Source: Clavibacter sp. VKM Ac-2873
GTDB taxonomy: Bacteria; Actinomycetota; Actinomycetes; Actinomycetales; Microbacteriaceae
Direction of reading: 5' to 3'
Length of the DNA: 64,000 nt
NCBI RefSeq assembly: GCF_015351075.1
Contig: NZ_JADKRS010000002.1
Coordinates: 470,201 to 534,200 of the forward strand
The translations under genes and the position numbers were made by a program. This document shows, piece after piece, positions 8,796 through 17,334 of this stretch; the first letter of the stretch is position 1, and the number at the start of each line of letters is the position of its first letter. Below the pieces are notes generated by a model. That model ran no database searches. It was not told the DNA's origin and worked only from the letters and a program-made list of their open reading frames with translations.

Positions 8796-10462
8796 GCTCC
8801 CGCACCCTGAACGGCATCGGCATCGGCCGGGGATCCGCCGTCGGCCCCGTCATCCGGATGCCCGACCCGCTCCCCGAGCCCGCCGACACCGCGAGCGCGC
8901 TCACCGCCGACGAGGAGCGGATCCGCGTGAGCGCGTCCCTCGCCGCGACCGCGGCCGACATCCGCATCCGCGGGGAGAAGGCCGGCGGCGCCGCCAAGGA
9001 CGTCCTCGAGGCGCAGGCGTTCATGGCCGAGGACCCGACGCTCGTCGAGGACATCACCGCCCGCCTCGCGTCGGGCCGCACCGCCGAGCGCGCCGTGCAC
9101 GAGGCGTTCGCCGGGTTCCGCGACCTGCTCCTCAGCATGGGCGGCTACATGGGCGAGCGCGCCACCGACCTCGACGACGTCTCGCAGCGCGTCGTCGCGC
9201 ACCTGCAGGGCGTCGCCGCCCCCGGCGTGCCGGATCCCGACCACGCCTTCGTGCTCGTCGCCCGCGACCTCGCCCCCGCCGACACCGCGCTCCTCGACCT
9301 CGACAAGGTGCTCGCCCTCATCACGACCGACGGTGGCCCGACCTCGCACACCGCGATCCTCGCCCGCGAGAAGGCGATCGTCGCGGTCGTCGGCGTCGCG
9401 GCCGCGAAGGACCTCGCCGACGGCGAGACCGTCGTGGTCGACGCGCTCACGGGTGCCGTCACCGTCGCGCCCACGCCCGAGGAGGAGTCCGCCGCGCGCG
9501 ACGCCATCGCCGCCCGGAAGGCGCGCGTCGCCGTGCCCACCGGCCCGGGCGCGCTCGCCGACGGCACCGCGATCCCGCTGCTCGCCAACCTCGGATCCGC
9601 CGACGGCGCGGCAGACGCCGTCCAGAAGGGCGCCGAGGGCGTCGGCCTCTTCCGCACCGAGTTCCTCTTCCTCGACGCCACCAGCGCGCCGACGGTCGAC
9701 GAGCAGCGCGCGCACTACACGCGCCTGCTCGAGGCGTTCCCGGGGCAGAAGGTCGTCGTCCGCGCGCTCGACGCCGGCGCCGACAAGCCGCTGAGCTTCC
9801 TCAACGACGCCGACGAGGAGAACCCGGCCCTCGGGCTCCGCGGGCTCCGCGCGCTACGGGCCAACGAGCAGATCCTCCGCGACCAGCTCACCGCGCTCGC
9901 GCAGGCCGACGCCGCGACCGACGCCGACCTGTGGGTCATGGCGCCCATGGTCTCGACCGTCGAGGAGGCGCGCTACTTCACGGCCCTCGGCCGCGAGCTC
10001 GGCCTGACGACGGTCGGCGTGATGGTGGAGGTCCCGTCCTCCGCGCTCCTCGCGGACCGGATCCTCGCCAACGCCGACTTCGCGAGCATCGGCACCAACG
10101 ACCTGACGCAGTACACGCTCGCGGCCGACCGGCTCCTGGGATCCGTGGCCGCGTTCCAGGACCCGTGGCACCCCGCCGTCCTCCGCCTCGTGCAGGAGGT
10201 CGGCACCGCGGGTCGCGCGCTCGGCAAGCCGGTGGGCATCTGCGGCGAGGCCGCGGCCGACCCGCTGCTCGCCGTCGTGCTCGTCGGCCTCGGCGCCACC
10301 AGCCTCTCGATGTCGCCCGCGGCCCTCGCCGACGTGCGCGCCGAGCTCGCCATCCACACGCGCGAGGAGGCGGAGGCCCTGGCCGCCGTCGCCCTCGCCG
10401 CCGACAGCGCCGTCGAGGCGCGCGCCGCGGTCACCGCGGCATCGGCGCCCGCCACCGTCTGA
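8792..10462 (+). CDS. ptsI: Phosphoenolpyruvate-protein phosphotransferase (enzyme I)
   Basis: Enzyme I starts the PTS cascade by taking phosphate from phosphoenolpyruvate and giving it to HPr. The active-site histidine is residue 186 in GGPTSHTAILAR. The C-terminal PEP-binding barrel shows FRTEFLFLD, EVPSSALLAD, IGTNDLTQYTLAADR and the catalytic cysteine in VGICGEAA. The length, 556 residues, is normal. The ATG overlaps the ptsH stop by 4 nt. A C-rich untranslated spacer follows before mtlA. Confidence 0.97.
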   Translation: MSSRTLNGIGIGRGSAVGPVIRMPDPLPEPADTASALTADEERIRVSASLAATAADIRIRGEKAGGAAKDVLEAQAFMAEDPTLVEDITARLASGRTAERAVHEAFAGFRDLLLSMGGYMGERATDLDDVSQRVVAHLQGVAAPGVPDPDHAFVLVARDLAPADTALLDLDKVLALITTDGGPTSHTAILAREKAIVAVVGVAAAKDLADGETVVVDALTGAVTVAPTPEEESAARDAIAARKARVAVPTGPGALADGTAIPLLANLGSADGAADAVQKGAEGVGLFRTEFLFLDATSAPTVDEQRAHYTRLLEAFPGQKVVVRALDAGADKPLSFLNDADEENPALGLRGLRALRANEQILRDQLTALAQADAATDADLWVMAPMVSTVEEARYFTALGRELGLTTVGVMVEVPSSALLADRILANADFASIGTNDLTQYTLAADRLLGSVAAFQDPWHPAVLRLVQEVGTAGRALGKPVGICGEAAADPLLAVVLVGLGATSLSMSPAALADVRAELAIHTREEAEALAAVALAADSAVEARAAVTAASAPATV

Positions 10463-10576
10463 CCCGCACCACCGACCCACCCGCACGGCCCTCTCCACCG
10501 CACCACCGCACATCCCTCCACCGCAGCACGCGGGCCGCAGCAGGCCCGCCATCACCACGACAGGAGCACCACCCCC
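10463..10576 (+). promoter_or_regulatory. C-rich spacer between ptsI and mtlA
   Basis: The first two thirds contain roughly 40 C against 9 G by hand count and include CGCACCACCGC (10499-10509), so the RNA should be unstructured. A 7-bp hairpin follows (GCGGGCC 10530-10536 with 10543-10549) and then an AGGAGCA ribosome binding site. The arrangement suggests a Rho loading site or attenuation point before mtlA. Confidence 0.4.
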
Positions 10577-12106
10577 ATGACGACGACGTCACCCACCCGC
10601 AGCACGGGACAGTCCGTGCGGCTCGGCGTGCAGAAGTTCGGCACGTTCCTCAGCGGCATGATCATGCCCAACATCGCGGCGTTCATCGCCTGGGGCCTGC
10701 TCACGGCCCTGTTCATCCCGACCGGCTACCTGCCCAACGCCGACATCGCGCAGCTGATCAGCCCGATCCTGTTCTTCATGCTGCCGCTGCTCATCGCGAA
10801 CACCGGCGGCCGCATGGTCTACGACACCCGCGGCGGCGTGGTCGCGACCATCGCGACCATGGGCGTCATCGTCGGCACCATCGGCACGCCGTACTACGAC
10901 GGCGGCAGCCCGATGTTCCTGGGCGCCATGATCACGGGCCCGCTCGCGGCGTACCTGCTGAAGGTCATCGAGCGGCTCTGGATCGACCGGATCCGCCCCG
11001 GCTTCGAGATGCTCGTCAACAACTTCTCGGCCGGCATCCTCGGCGCGGTCTTCGCGGTCGGCGCCTTCTTCGGCCTCACGCCCGTGATCCGGGGGATCAC
11101 GTCGGTCCTCGGCGGCGGCGTCGGCTTCCTGGTCGACAACGGCCTGCTGCCCCTCACGAGCATCGTGATCGAGCCCGCCAAGGTCCTCTTCCTCAACAAC
11201 GCCATCAACCAGGGCATCCTCACGCCGCTCGGCACCGCCGAGTCGCTGGAGAAGGGCAAGAGCATCCTGTTCCTGCTCGAGGCGAACCCCGGCCCGGGCC
11301 TCGGCGTCCTCCTCGCCTTCGCCATCTTCGGCGCGGGCGCGGCGCGCTCCACCGCCCCCGGCGCGATCCTCATCCAGTTCGTCGGCGGCATCCACGAGAT
11401 CTACTTCCCGTACGTGCTCTCCAAGCCGCTCCTGTTCCTCGCGGTCATCGCGGGTGGCGCGTCCGGCGTCGCGACCAACGTCGCCTTCGGTTCCGGCCTC
11501 CGCGCCCCGGCCTCGCCCGGCAGCATCATCGCCGTGCTCGGCCAGACCGCCAGCGACAGCTTCCCCGGCGTGATCCTCTCGGTCATCATCTCGGCGGCGG
11601 TCACCTTCGTCGTCGCCGCGGTCATCCTCCGCACCGGCAAGAAGTCCGACGGCGACTTCGGCGCCGCGGTCGCCGCGACGCAGGCCAACAAGGGCAAGGA
11701 GTCCTCGATCCTCTCGGGCCTCGGCGCGGAGACCGGCACGGCGGGCACGGTCGGCGGCCTCGCCGACGGCGCGACGGGCGCGGGCACGGACGGCGGCACG
11801 GCCACGGCCACCCGCATCCAGGACATCGTGTTCGCCTGCGACGCCGGCATGGGCTCGTCCGCCATGGGCGCCTCGGTGCTCCGCAACAAGATGAAGAAGG
11901 CCGGCGTCACCGACGTCACGGTCGTCAACAAGGCGATCGCGGCCCTCGACGGCACGGCCGACCTCGTGATCACGCAGCGCGAGCTCACCGACCGCGCCCG
12001 CCAGAAGAGCCCGTCCTCGGAGCACGTGTCCGTCGACAACTTCATGAACTCGCCGCGCTACGACGAGATCGTGGAGCTGGTCCAGAAGCAGCGCTCGGAC
12101 AGCTGA
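10577..12106 (+). CDS. mtlA: PTS mannitol-specific EIICB component
   Basis: This permease imports and phosphorylates mannitol. The N-terminal two thirds is the hydrophobic EIIC domain (MIMPNIAAFIAWG, GGIHEIYFPYVL, and the GSGLRAPASPGS loop). A Gly/Thr/Ala-rich linker (about residues 375-412) leads to the EIIB domain, whose phosphorylated cysteine is residue 421 in VFACDAGMGSSAMG. At 509 residues it lacks the EIIA domain of E. coli MtlA; EIIA is a separate gene downstream. The start is ATG 10577. Two hairpins separate it from mtlF. Confidence 0.95.
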   Translation: MTTTSPTRSTGQSVRLGVQKFGTFLSGMIMPNIAAFIAWGLLTALFIPTGYLPNADIAQLISPILFFMLPLLIANTGGRMVYDTRGGVVATIATMGVIVGTIGTPYYDGGSPMFLGAMITGPLAAYLLKVIERLWIDRIRPGFEMLVNNFSAGILGAVFAVGAFFGLTPVIRGITSVLGGGVGFLVDNGLLPLTSIVIEPAKVLFLNNAINQGILTPLGTAESLEKGKSILFLLEANPGPGLGVLLAFAIFGAGAARSTAPGAILIQFVGGIHEIYFPYVLSKPLLFLAVIAGGASGVATNVAFGSGLRAPASPGSIIAVLGQTASDSFPGVILSVIISAAVTFVVAAVILRTGKKSDGDFGAAVAATQANKGKESSILSGLGAETGTAGTVGGLADGATGAGTDGGTATATRIQDIVFACDAGMGSSAMGASVLRNKMKKAGVTDVTVVNKAIAALDGTADLVITQRELTDRARQKSPSSEHVSVDNFMNSPRYDEIVELVQKQRSDS

Positions 12107-12113
12107 TCACGTA

Positions 12114-12136
12114 GGGTCCGCCCTCGCGGCGGACCC
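12114..12136 (+). terminator. Hairpin 1 after mtlA
   Basis: A perfect 9-bp stem (GGGTCCGCC 12114-12122 with 12128-12136) has a CTCGC loop and begins 7 nt after the mtlA stop codon. No T-run follows. It may be a partial terminator or an mRNA end-stabiliser that lowers mtlF and mtlD output relative to mtlA. Confidence 0.55.
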
Positions 12137-12151
12137 CGCACCACCGCACCC

Positions 12152-12193
12152 GCGGGGGCCGGGCCGGGCCGCACGGCACCGCCCGGCCCCCGC
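12152..12193 (+). terminator. Hairpin 2 before mtlF
   Basis: A perfect 13-bp stem (12152-12164 with 12181-12193, GCGGGGGCCGGGC) has a 16-nt loop. It directly follows CGCACCACCGC (12137-12147). It is the second of two strong hairpins in the 112-nt gap between mtlA and mtlF. Confidence 0.55.
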
Positions 12194-12218
12194 ACCACGC
12201 ACACACGTCAGGAGCATC

Positions 12219-12656
12219 ATGTCGAACGTCCTCGAACCCGCCCAGATCCGCGTCGGCGGCACCGCCTCGAGCGTGGAGGATGCCATCGCCGAGGCGGCGG
12301 GCATCCTCGTCGCCGCGGGCGCCGTCACCCCCGAGTACCAGGGCTTCATGCTCGAGCGCGAGAAGAGCGTCTCGACCTACATGGGCAACCTGCTCGCGAT
12401 CCCGCACGGCACCAACGAGGGCAAGGACACGATCCTCGACTCCGCGCTCTCCTTCGTGCGCTACGACGCCCCCATCGACTGGGCGGGCAACGAGGTCCGC
12501 TTCGTCGTCGGCATCGCCGGCAAGGACGACGGCCACCTCGACATCCTCAGCAAGATCGCCATCATCTTCAGCGACGACGACGAGGTGCAGAAGCTCCTCG
12601 ACGCCCCCGACGCCGAGGCGCTGTACGCCCTCCTGGCCGAGGTGAACGAGGCGTGA
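12219..12656 (+). CDS. mtlF: PTS mannitol EIIA component
   Basis: This cytoplasmic EIIA passes phosphate from HPr to the EIIB domain of MtlA. The 145-residue protein has the mannitol/fructose EIIA fold with the phospho-histidine at residue 63 in [12 protein letters not shown] and a [16 protein letters not shown] segment near the C-terminus. The ATG at 12219 follows a CAGGAG site. It overlaps mtlD by 4 nt. The regulator at 5843-7843 carries a related EIIA domain, so the two could compete for phosphate. Confidence 0.94.
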   Translation: MSNVLEPAQIRVGGTASSVEDAIAEAAGILVAAGAVTPEYQGFMLEREKSVSTYMGNLLAIPHGTNEGKDTILDSALSFVRYDAPIDWAGNEVRFVVGIAGKDDGHLDILSKIAIIFSDDDEVQKLLDAPDAEALYALLAEVNEA

Positions 12657-13822
12657 AGGCGGTCCACTTCGGCGCCGGCAACATCGGCCGCGGCTTCGTC
12701 GGGCTGATCCTGCACGAGGCCGGCTACGAGGTCGTGTTCGCCGACGTCAACGCCGAGCTCATCGGCCACCTGGACTCCGCCGACTCCTACCGCGTCACCG
12801 AGGTCGGGCCGCACGCGCGCGATTGGACGGTGACGGGCTTCCGCGCGATCGACAGCGCGACCGACGGCGAGGCGCTCATCGCGGAGATCGCGACGGCCGA
12901 CGTCGTCACCACAGCGGTGGGCCCGGCCATCCTCCGCTTCGTCGCCCCCGCGATCGCCGCCGGCCTCCGCGCGCGTTCGGCCGACCTCGGCCCCGTCGCC
13001 GTCATGGCGTGCGAGAACGCGATCAACGCGACCGACACCCTCCGCGACGAGATCGCGAAGGCGCTCGGCGACGAGACCGACGCCCTCGGACGAGCGGTCT
13101 TCGCGAACACGGCTGTCGACCGCATCGTGCCGAACCAGGATCCCGCCGCGGGCCTCGACGTCACCGTCGAGGACTTCTCGGAGTGGGTCGTGGAGCGCGG
13201 GCCGTTCGGCGACGCCGTGCCGGCGATCCCCGGTGCCACGTTCGTCGACGACCTCGCGCCCTACATCGAGCGCAAGCTCTTCACGGTGAACACGGGCCAC
13301 GCGACCGTGGCGTACCACGGCTACGCGCGCGGCGCCGTGAGCCAGTCGGACGCGATGGCGATCCCCGAGGTCGCCGACGAGGTCCGCCAGGTGCTCGAGG
13401 AGACGAGCGCGCTGCTCGTCGCGAAGCACGGGCTCGACGAGGCCGAGCAGGCCGCGTACCGCGAGAAGAACCTCGCGCGCTTCGCCAACCAGGCGCTCGC
13501 CGACACCGTCGAGCGCGTCGGCCGCCAGCCGCTGCGCAAGCTCTCCCGCGAGGAGCGCTTCGTCGGCCCCGCGTCGCAGCTCGCCGAGCGCGGGCTGCCG
13601 CACGCGGCGCTCGTGCGCGCGATGGGGCAGGCGCTCCGCTTCGATCCCGCGGGCGACCCGCAGGCGCTCGAGCTGCAGGAGCTGCTGGCGACGGACACCG
13701 CGGCCGATCTCGTGCGCCGCGTGACGGGCCTGGACGACCAGCACCCGCTCACGGCCGACCTGGTCGCCGTCGTCGACGCCGCCCAGGCCGACCGCCGCAG
13801 CGCGCCGCGCCACCGCGCCTAG
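12653..13822 (+). CDS. mtlD: Mannitol-1-phosphate 5-dehydrogenase
   Basis: This enzyme oxidises mannitol-1-phosphate from the PTS to fructose-6-phosphate with NAD+. The dinucleotide-binding motif [13 protein letters not shown] is at the N-terminus, and the family signature [18 protein letters not shown] lies at about residues 206-223. The length, 389 residues, is normal. The GTG start overlaps the mtlF stop (GTGA). It completes the pathway started by mtlA and mtlF. A strong inverted repeat follows the gene. Confidence 0.96.
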   Translation: MKAVHFGAGNIGRGFVGLILHEAGYEVVFADVNAELIGHLDSADSYRVTEVGPHARDWTVTGFRAIDSATDGEALIAEIATADVVTTAVGPAILRFVAPAIAAGLRARSADLGPVAVMACENAINATDTLRDEIAKALGDETDALGRAVFANTAVDRIVPNQDPAAGLDVTVEDFSEWVVERGPFGDAVPAIPGATFVDDLAPYIERKLFTVNTGHATVAYHGYARGAVSQSDAMAIPEVADEVRQVLEETSALLVAKHGLDEAEQAAYREKNLARFANQALADTVERVGRQPLRKLSREERFVGPASQLAERGLPHAALVRAMGQALRFDPAGDPQALELQELLATDTAADLVRRVTGLDDQHPLTADLVAVVDAAQADRRSAPRHRA

Positions 13823-13858
13823 ACCGCGCGACACCGGCACGACCACGGCATGCGATCC

Positions 13859-13895
13859 GCACGGGCCGGACGGGCGACCGCCCGGCCCGTCGTGC
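13859..13895 (+). terminator. Terminator after mtlD
   Basis: An inverted repeat (GCACGGGCC...GGCCCGTCGTGC, with internal GGGC/GCCC pairing) lies 37 nt after the mtlD stop. It is followed by GTCGTGCGTCCG, a tail similar to that after the rplQ and groES terminators. It separates the mannitol operon from the infA promoter. Confidence 0.65.
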
Positions 13896-13943
13896 GTCCG
13901 CTAGCGCAGGATCCGCGGATCCGGACGCGACACGCGGGGAGAA

Positions 13944-13972
13944 TTGCGACACGCCCGGGGATGCCGTACTCT
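13944..13972 (+). promoter_or_regulatory. Promoter of infA/alpha operon
   Basis: A sigma-70-like promoter: TTGCGA (13944-13949), a 17-bp spacer, and TACTCT (13967-13972). It lies about 107 nt before infA. The same -10 sequence in an extended GTACTCT context occurs before rplM. This promoter makes the alpha operon independent of the upstream sugar genes. Confidence 0.6.
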
Positions 13973-14078
13973 CGACCCTTGGTGCTCGGCCGCCTCCCGG
14001 CGTGCCATGGGCACCTGCGTCTCACCATGATGCGCATCCGCACGAACAGCAGACACCACCTCTAGCGACAGTGAGTAT

Positions 14079-14300
14079 ATGGCCAAGAAAGACGGCGTCA
14101 TCGAGATCGAAGGCGGAGTTGTCGAAGCTCTGCCGAACGCGATGTTCCGCGTTGAGCTGAGCAACGGGCACAAGGTCCTCGCCCACATCTCGGGCAAGAT
14201 GCGTCAGCACTACATCCGCATCCTCCCCGAGGACCGCGTGATCGTGGAGCTGAGCCCGTACGACCTCACCCGCGGCCGGATCGTCTACCGCTACAAGTAG
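14079..14300 (+). CDS. infA: Translation initiation factor IF-1
   Basis: IF-1 binds the ribosomal A site during initiation. The 73-residue OB-fold protein starts [21 protein letters not shown] and contains the highly conserved [20 protein letters not shown] and RIVYRYK end. It is the first gene after a clear promoter and is followed by rpmJ after 72 nt. Its separation from map by the PTS block is unusual. Confidence 0.97.
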
Positions 14301-14372
14301 GCCTGCTGCACAAGGAACGGCCCCGCATCCGCGGCGGCACGAGGCCAGCGAGAACGAAAGCAAGGAAGCATC

Positions 14373-14486
14373 ATGAAGGTCAACCCCAGCGTCAAGAGGA
14401 TCTGCGAGAAGTGCAAGGTCATCCGACGCAACGGGCGCGTGCGCGTCATCTGCGACAACCCCCGCCACAAGCAGGTCCAGGGCTAG
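14373..14486 (+). CDS. rpmJ: 50S ribosomal protein L36
   Basis: The product is a 37-residue L36 of the zinc-binding type. It begins [19 protein letters not shown] and shows the CxxC...C...H ligand pattern (Cys11, Cys14, Cys27, His32). The ATG at 14373 follows an AAGGAAG site, and the stop is TAG at 14484-14486. It lies between infA and rpsM as in most bacteria. Confidence 0.95.
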
Positions 14487-14640
14487 TCCGCACGACCGCA
14501 CGGCACCACCAGCACCATCTGAAGAAGAACGACAGCAGCGCCGGAAGCCGGGGTCCTGAGGGATCCGGGGGACACCATCGGTCGGAGGCCGATGCACAGG
14601 CTCTGCTGCAGACCTCCATCCATCACCAGGAGAAGCCTCA
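14487..14640 (+). other. Structured spacer between rpmJ and rpsM
   Basis: This 154-nt untranslated spacer contains a 6-bp hairpin (CATCGG 14576-14581 with 14589-14594) and other GC-rich inverted repeats. The ribosome binding site for rpsM (AGGAGAAG) is at about 14627-14634. No open reading frame or promoter stands out. Confidence 0.4.
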
Positions 14641-15015
14641 ATGGCACGTCTAGCAGGCGTCGACCTCCCGCGCGACAAGCGCGTCGAGATCGCACTCACG
14701 TACATCTACGGCGTCGGCCGCACCTCGAGCGTCAAGACCCTCGCGGACACCGGCATCGACAAGAACATCCGCGTCAAGGACCTGAGCGACGACCAGCTCA
14801 TCGCCCTCCGCGACTACATCGACGGGAACTTCAAGGTGGAGGGCGACCTCCGCCGCGAGGTGGCCGCCGACATCCGACGCAAGGTCGAGATCGGCAGCTA
14901 CGAGGGCATCCGCCACCGCCGCGGCCTCCCTGTCCACGGGCAGCGCACGAAGACCAACGCTCGCACCCGCAAGGGCCCGAAGCGCACCGTAGCCGGCAAG
15001 AAGAAGGCGCGCTAG
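14641..15015 (+). CDS. rpsM: 30S ribosomal protein S13
   Basis: S13 lies in the head of the 30S subunit and contacts the P-site tRNA and the large subunit. The 124-residue protein begins [24 protein letters not shown], contains the [22 protein letters not shown] motif, and ends in a basic KKKAR-like tail. The start is ATG with AGGAG upstream. It is the third gene of the alpha operon, followed by rpsK after 44 nt. Confidence 0.97.
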   Translation: MARLAGVDLPRDKRVEIALTYIYGVGRTSSVKTLADTGIDKNIRVKDLSDDQLIALRDYIDGNFKVEGDLRREVAADIRRKVEIGSYEGIRHRRGLPVHGQRTKTNARTRKGPKRTVAGKKKAR

Positions 15016-15059
15016 GCCCTCGGCCCGCGCCTCGCCACCCGTAGACACAGGAGAATTCC

Positions 15060-15458
15060 ATGGCAGCACCCAAGTCGGCCGTTCGCAAGCCGCGCCGCAA
15101 GGACAAGAAGAACATCGCCGTGGGCCAGGCCCACATCAAGAGCACCTTCAACAACACCATCGTCTCGATCACGGACCCGACCGGTGCCGTCATCAGCTGG
15201 GCGTCCTCGGGCGTCGTCGGCTACAACGGCTCGCGCAAGTCGACGCCGTTCGCCGCGCAGCTCGCCGCCGAGTCGGCCGCCCGCCAGGCGCAGGAGCACG
15301 GCATGAAGAAGGTCGACGTGTTCGTCAAGGGACCCGGCTCCGGCCGTGAGACCGCGATCCGCTCGCTCCAGGCCGCCGGCCTCGAGGTGGGCTCGATCAA
15401 CGACGTCACCCCGCAGGCGCACAACGGCTGCCGCCCGCCCAAGCGCCGCCGCGTCTAG
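15060..15458 (+). CDS. rpsK: 30S ribosomal protein S11
   Basis: S11 forms part of the 30S platform near the mRNA exit. The 132-residue protein has a basic N-terminus ([14 protein letters not shown]), the [15 protein letters not shown] motif and the C-terminal [11 protein letters not shown] end. An AGGAG site precedes the ATG at 15060. rpsD (S4), which follows rpsK in many bacterial alpha operons, is absent here; rpoA comes next after a structured 161-nt leader. Confidence 0.97.
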
Positions 15459-15466
15459 CTCGCGCT

Positions 15467-15517
15467 GATCGGCCGCTGCCGTCCCGCTCCACGAGGAGGG
15501 GACGGCGTCGGCCGATC
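15467..15517 (+). terminator. Large hairpin between rpsK and rpoA
   Basis: A 9-bp outer stem (GATCGGCCG 15467-15475 with 15509-15517) and an 8-bp inner stem (GCCGTCCC with GGGACGGC) are separated by a 2x2 internal loop. It starts 8 nt after the rpsK stop. It may terminate part of the transcription or protect the 3' end of the ribosomal message before rpoA. Confidence 0.6.
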
Positions 15518-15578
15518 CGCCGTGTGTCCGATCGACCAATTCACTACCCGCCCGGGCCGCCACCCGGGGGGCATCGCA

Positions 15579-15598
15579 GGCGTCATATAGCGGACGCC
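15579..15598 (+). promoter_or_regulatory. Hairpin directly upstream of the rpoA ribosome binding site
   Basis: A 6-bp stem (GGCGTC 15579-15584 with GACGCC 15593-15598) encloses an A/T-containing loop, ATATAGCG, and ends 4 nt before the GAAAGGA site of rpoA. It could influence rpoA translation. Alternatively, CATATAG could be the -10 of an rpoA promoter; no -35 is convincing. Confidence 0.4.
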
Positions 15599-15619
15599 TC
15601 GCCGAAAGGAAACAACACA

Positions 15620-16615
15620 GTGCTCATTGCGCAGCGCCCCACCCTCACCGAGGAGTCCATCTCGGAGTTCCGCTCGCGGTTCGTCATCGAGCCGCTCGAG
15701 CCCGGCTTCGGCTACACGCTCGGCAACTCGCTCCGCCGCACGCTCCTCTCGTCCATCCCCGGCGCGGCCGTCACCAGCATCCGGATCGACGGCGTGCTGC
15801 ACGAGTTCAGCACCGTCCCCGGCGTGAAGGAGGACGTGACCGAGATCATCCTCAACATCAAGGGCCTCGTCGTCTCCAGCGAGCACGACGAGCCGATCAC
15901 GGCGTACCTGCGCAAGCAGGGTGCCGGCCAGGTCACGGCCGCCGACATCTCGGCTCCGGCCGGCGTCGAGATCCACAACCCCGAGCTCGTCATCGCCACG
16001 CTCAACGAGAAGGCGAAGTTCGAGCTCGAGCTCACGATCGAGCGCGGCCGCGGCTACGTCTCGGCGACCCAGAACCGCAGCGAGTTCAGCGAGGCCGGCC
16101 AGATCCCGGTCGACTCGATCTACTCGCCCGTGCTCAAGGTCACCTACCGCGTCGAGGCCACCCGTGCCGGCGAGCGCACCGACTTCGACCGCCTCGTGGT
16201 CGACGTCGAGACCAAGTCGGCCATCACGCCGCGCGACGCGATCGCATCCGCCGGTCGCACGCTCACCGAGCTGTTCGGCCTGGCGCGCGAGCTCAACTCG
16301 GCCGCCGAGGGCATCGAGATCGGCCCCGCGCCGGTCGACGCCGTCCTCAGCTCCGAGCTGTCGATGCCCATCGAGGACCTCGACCTCTCGGTCCGGTCGT
16401 ACAACTGCCTCAAGCGCGAGGGCATCAACAACGTCAGCGAGCTCGTCGCCCTCTCGGAGACGCAGCTCATGAACATCCGCAACTTCGGACAGAAGTCGGT
16501 GGATGAGGTCAAGGACAAGCTGGTCGAGCTCGGTCTGTCGCTGAAGGACGCCGTCCCCGGCTTCGACGGCGCGCACTACTACAGCTACGACGAGGACGAG
16601 ACCACCACCAACTGA
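15620..16615 (+). CDS. rpoA: DNA-directed RNA polymerase subunit alpha
   Basis: The alpha subunit nucleates RNA polymerase assembly, and its C-terminal domain contacts promoters and activators. The N-terminal domain shows [25 protein letters not shown]; the C-terminal helix-hairpin-helix region (about residues 245-320) has [16 protein letters not shown] and [16 protein letters not shown]. The GTG at 15620 with GAAAGGA 11-17 nt upstream gives 331 residues, the family length. Longer in-frame starts run through the hairpins and are rejected. Confidence 0.97.
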   Translation: MLIAQRPTLTEESISEFRSRFVIEPLEPGFGYTLGNSLRRTLLSSIPGAAVTSIRIDGVLHEFSTVPGVKEDVTEIILNIKGLVVSSEHDEPITAYLRKQGAGQVTAADISAPAGVEIHNPELVIATLNEKAKFELELTIERGRGYVSATQNRSEFSEAGQIPVDSIYSPVLKVTYRVEATRAGERTDFDRLVVDVETKSAITPRDAIASAGRTLTELFGLARELNSAAEGIEIGPAPVDAVLSSELSMPIEDLDLSVRSYNCLKREGINNVSELVALSETQLMNIRNFGQKSVDEVKDKLVELGLSLKDAVPGFDGAHYYSYDEDETTTN

Positions 16616-16667
16616 TCCGTCCGGCCTCGGCCGTACGCCTTCTTTCGACACTTACGGAGACAAGACC

Positions 16668-17225
16668 ATGCCCAAGCCCACCAAGGGTCCCCGCCTCGGA
16701 GGCGGCCCGGCGCACGAGCGCCTCATGCTCGCGAACCTGGCCCAGAGCCTCTTCGAGCACAAGTCCATCAAGACGACCGAGACGAAGGCCAAGCGCCTGC
16801 GTCCCGTCGCCGAGCGCCTCGTGACGTTCGCCAAGCGCGGCGACCTGCACGCCCGCCGCCGCGTCATGGGCATCATCCCCTCGAAGAGCGTCGTGCACGA
16901 GCTCTTCACGGAGATCGCGCCCCTCGTCGCCGAGCGCGACGGCGGCTACACCCGCATCACGAAGCTCGGCTTCCGCAAGGGCGACAACGCCCCCATGGTG
17001 CAGATCGAGCTCGTGCTCGAGCCCGTGACCCCGAAGGTGCGCGCCTCGCGCACCTCCACCGCGACGGCTCCGGCCGCCGCGGCCCCGGTCGCCGAGGCCG
17101 AGGAGACCGAGGTCCCCGTCGAGGAGACCGACGCCGTCGAGCACACCGACGAGACCCCCGCGGAGACGACCGATGAGGCCGCCGCCGAGGTCGAGGCCGA
17201 CGCCGCGGAGAAGTCCGACAAGTAG
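16668..17225 (+). CDS. rplQ: 50S ribosomal protein L17 with long C-terminal tail
   Basis: L17 lies near the peptide exit tunnel rim. The conserved core ([56 protein letters not shown]) occupies about the first 120 residues. The remaining 60 or so are an Ala/Glu/Thr-rich acidic tail, probably disordered, making 185 residues in total. The ATG at 16668 follows ACGGAGA. It is the last gene of the alpha operon and is followed by a clear terminator. Confidence 0.96.
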   Translation: MPKPTKGPRLGGGPAHERLMLANLAQSLFEHKSIKTTETKAKRLRPVAERLVTFAKRGDLHARRRVMGIIPSKSVVHELFTEIAPLVAERDGGYTRITKLGFRKGDNAPMVQIELVLEPVTPKVRASRTSTATAPAAAAPVAEAEETEVPVEETDAVEHTDETPAETTDEAAAEVEADAAEKSDK

Positions 17226-17247
17226 CAGCCGCACCACCGCATCACCC

Positions 17248-17284
17248 CGAGAGCCCCCGCCGCCCTGCGCGTCGGGGGCTCTCG
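17248..17284 (+). terminator. Terminator of the alpha operon
   Basis: A perfect 11-bp stem (CGAGAGCCCCC 17248-17258 with 17274-17284) lies 22 nt after the rplQ stop. CGCACCACCGC occurs between the stop and the stem (17230-17240). The sequence GGGCTCTCGTGCGTCCGGGC, which overlaps the 3' arm and continues past it (17276-17295), is repeated exactly at the groES terminator. Confidence 0.8.
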
Positions 17285-17322
17285 TGCGTCCGGGCACCCC
17301 CCGCCCGTCCGCACCTCCCCGG

Positions 17323-17328
17323 TACCCT
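17323..17328 (+). promoter_or_regulatory. Candidate -10 box (leaderless) for the GNAT gene
   Basis: TACCCT ends 6 nt before the ATG at 17335, so transcription would start at or next to the start codon. No clear -35 is visible. It belongs to a recurring pattern in this window. Confidence 0.45.
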
Positions 17329-17334
17329 GGGGGG

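Noticed and set aside
5843..9715. Very long open frames antisense to ptsI, mtlA, secY, groups of gua genes and others
   Set aside because: In DNA of over 70% GC, stop codons are rare in several frames. These frames have low-complexity Arg/Ala/Gly-rich products and overlap conserved genes. The reading of the PRD regulator extended to 9715 is likewise rejected in favour of ATG 7843.
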